This document shows, piece by piece, positions 62,842 to 64,000 of a DNA stretch of 64,000 nt. Where the stretch lies: assembly GCA_025464975.1 (NCBI GenBank), contig JAODMT010000015.1, forward strand, positions 17,413-81,412, given 5' to 3'. The notes beneath the pieces are model-generated. The model was not told the origin of the DNA. It was given only the letters and a program-made list of their open reading frames with translations, and searched no databases. Both the position numbers and the translations under genes were made by a program. This DNA comes from Microbacteriaceae bacterium. GTDB taxonomy: Bacteria; Actinomycetota; Actinomycetes; Actinomycetales; Microbacteriaceae. Positions within the stretch are counted from its first letter, which is position 1. Each line of letters starts with the position of its first letter.

Positions 62842-62961
62842 TCGAGAATGCCACAGTTGCGCAACGTAAAAGTTTGTAGCCCGACTGGGGGATAGTATGA
62901 CTGGTCCTCATGAATCAGAATGAGGGACGACAAGAGGCAGACCGGTAGGTACAGGGGACTA

Positions 62962-63354
62962 ATGACGATGTACGACGACGTGGGGGGCGACAGTGCCCTT
63001 GAGCGCGTCGTCTCGGAATTCTACGAACGCGCGGTGCGCGATGAGATCACGTCGAGCTGGTACCGAAAAGTCACCAACCCGGAAAAGTTCAAGAGCCACC
63101 TCTGCGCCTACCTCGCCGTCGTGCTCGACGGCCCCGAACTCTATGTGGGTCGCAGCATGCGCCACGCACACGCCGGATTGCAGATCACCCCGGCGGCGTT
63201 CGATGCGATGCTCGCACTACTCGTCGGCGCCTTCGATGTCACGGGCATGGAGCCGGAACTCGTCGGGAAGGTGCACTCCCGCTTGCAGCGGCTCCAGGCC
63301 GCCGTCGTGAACGCGCCGCCGCCGAGCGGATCCCACGATCATCGGCACTTATAG
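62962..63354 (+). CDS. Group I-type truncated haemoglobin
   Basis: A 130-residue truncated globin. The B10 position Tyr21 in SEFYERAV and proximal His70 in RHAHAGLQIT match the family. These proteins bind O2 or NO and can detoxify NO. The ATG at 62962 has AGGGGA upstream; a second ATG at 62968 is close. The His-rich end SHDHRHL is unusual. It lies just upstream of the rpoB promoter. Confidence 0.9.
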   Translation: MTMYDDVGGDSALERVVSEFYERAVRDEITSSWYRKVTNPEKFKSHLCAYLAVVLDGPELYVGRSMRHAHAGLQITPAAFDAMLALLVGAFDVTGMEPELVGKVHSRLQRLQAAVVNAPPPSGSHDHRHL

Positions 63355-63384
63355 CCGAATCTGGCACATTGGTCAAGAATCGAC

Positions 63385-63414
63385 TTGCACCAGTGGCCGA
63401 AACCGCACTATAGT
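63385..63414 (+). promoter_or_regulatory. rpoB promoter
   Basis: -35 TTGCAC at 63385-63390, 18-base spacer and -10 TATAGT at 63409-63414. It would give a leader of about 145 bases, which contains a GTGTC-TAA-GACAC hairpin at 63467-63479. Confidence 0.65.
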
Positions 63415-63567
63415 GGACCTTTGCGCTCCCAGGATTTCTCTGCCTTCATATTGCGGTCGGCTACACGTGTCTAAGACACAACAACCTTAACCGGTAACTG
63501 GGGCGAATCCATCACCGACTGACTGCCATATCAAGCTGGGGCCTAGTGCCCACCGGAGGTTATTTCC

Positions 63568-64000
63568 TTGGCTGCTGCTCGCAACGCATCCACCACGAAC
63601 TCATCAAAAAAGGGATCTCCCAAGAACGGCCGCTCAGCAGAGCGTCTCTCGTTCGCGAAGATCACCGACACTTTGACAGTTCCCGATCTGCTGGCCTTGC
63701 AGACCGAGAGCTTCGACTGGCTAGTCGGCAACGACATTTGGAAGGAACGCGCGGCGCAGGCTAAAGCCTCCGGCCGCCAGGACCTTCCGTCGCTCACCGG
63801 CCTCGAGGAGATCTTCGAAGAGATCTCCCCAATCGAGGACCTCGGCGAGACGATGCAGCTGTCGTTCACCAACCCCTTCCTCGAAGAGAAGAAGTACTCG
63901 ATCGACGAGTGCAAGGAGAAGGGCAAGACCTACTCCGCTCCGCTCTATGTCGAGGCCGAGTTCATGAACCACCTCACCGGTGAGATCAAGACCCAGACGG
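63568..64000 (+). CDS. rpoB: RNA polymerase beta subunit, 5' part
   Basis: The first 144 codons of RpoB; the gene runs off the window. After a basic, Ser/Lys-rich N-terminal tail, [28 protein letters not shown] and [13 protein letters not shown] match actinobacterial RpoB. The start is a TTG at 63568, with GGAGGT seven bases upstream and no alternative in frame at a good distance. It is the catalytic core subunit of RNA polymerase and the rifamycin target; the rifamycin region lies beyond the window. Confidence 0.95.
   Translation, partial: MAAARNASTTNSSKKGSPKNGRSAERLSFAKITDTLTVPDLLALQTESFDWLVGNDIWKERAAQAKASGRQDLPSLTGLEEIFEEISPIEDLGETMQLSFTNPFLEEKKYSIDECKEKGKTYSAPLYVEAEFMNHLTGEIKTQT

Overview
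The window is high-GC DNA with almost wall-to-wall genes, short intergenic gaps and many ATGA/GTGA gene overlaps. Gene content points to an actinobacterium, most likely a member of the Microbacteriaceae: ClpC, RadA, a class II fructose bisphosphatase of the actinobacterial type, a short one-domain N-acetylglutamate synthase, a DUF7882 protein, DUF5997 beside a LysR-like effector domain, Lhr paired with a Nei-type glycosylase, and a truncated haemoglobin upstream of rpoB. The family assignment is inferred from gene content, not from a search.

Layout. 1-12.9 kb is mostly housekeeping: a small membrane protein, a pirin, a secreted phosphoesterase, efeB and efeO (without efeU), clpC, argA, a membrane-anchored protein, radA, an SGNH hydrolase and an alpha/beta hydrolase. 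A tRNA-Ser(CGA) at 12.97 kb is followed by a 4.8-kb cassette carrying a complete polyamine-type ABC transporter (potA-D), bracketed by two nearly identical 81-bp direct repeats that contain the tRNA terminator. Next come an NAD-dependent formate dehydrogenase, an EVE protein, small proteins and glpX.

From 21.5 to 34.7 kb lies a carbohydrate region. A ROK regulator, a Gfo/Idh oxidoreductase and a MalFG-type importer (no ATPase) run leftward. A coupled set running rightward encodes an MDR dehydrogenase, a TIM-barrel isomerase, a GH63-type hydrolase and a debranching-enzyme-like protein. FadR-type regulators flank it. From 34.6 to 41.2 kb a second sugar or sugar-acid locus consists of a GntR/FCD regulator divergent from a binding protein, an enolase-superfamily dehydratase, two permeases and a double ATPase. 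A perfect 6+6 palindrome sits on the divergent promoter.

From 41 kb to the end are mixed genes: YihY, DUF5997 with an orphan LysR effector domain, an apparent iron-dependent oxygenase with an iron-box-like site upstream, lhr-nei, an HxlR/DoxX pair, DUF72, a Nudix-fold protein, an acyl-CoA synthetase with a FabL-like reductase, a DEAD-box helicase, DUF1684, SRPBCC proteins, DUF427, SprT-like, a PQQ-type sugar dehydrogenase, a spermidine-synthase-like protein, a truncated haemoglobin and the 5' end of rpoB. Several short palindromic or direct repeats are scattered through the region, two of which look like members of one REP-like family with compensating stem changes.

No CRISPR array, rRNA, prophage or intact transposase was seen. 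The best candidates for something new are the repeat-flanked pot cassette, the split LysR/DUF5997 pair, the iron-box oxygenase and the GH63-centred catabolic locus.
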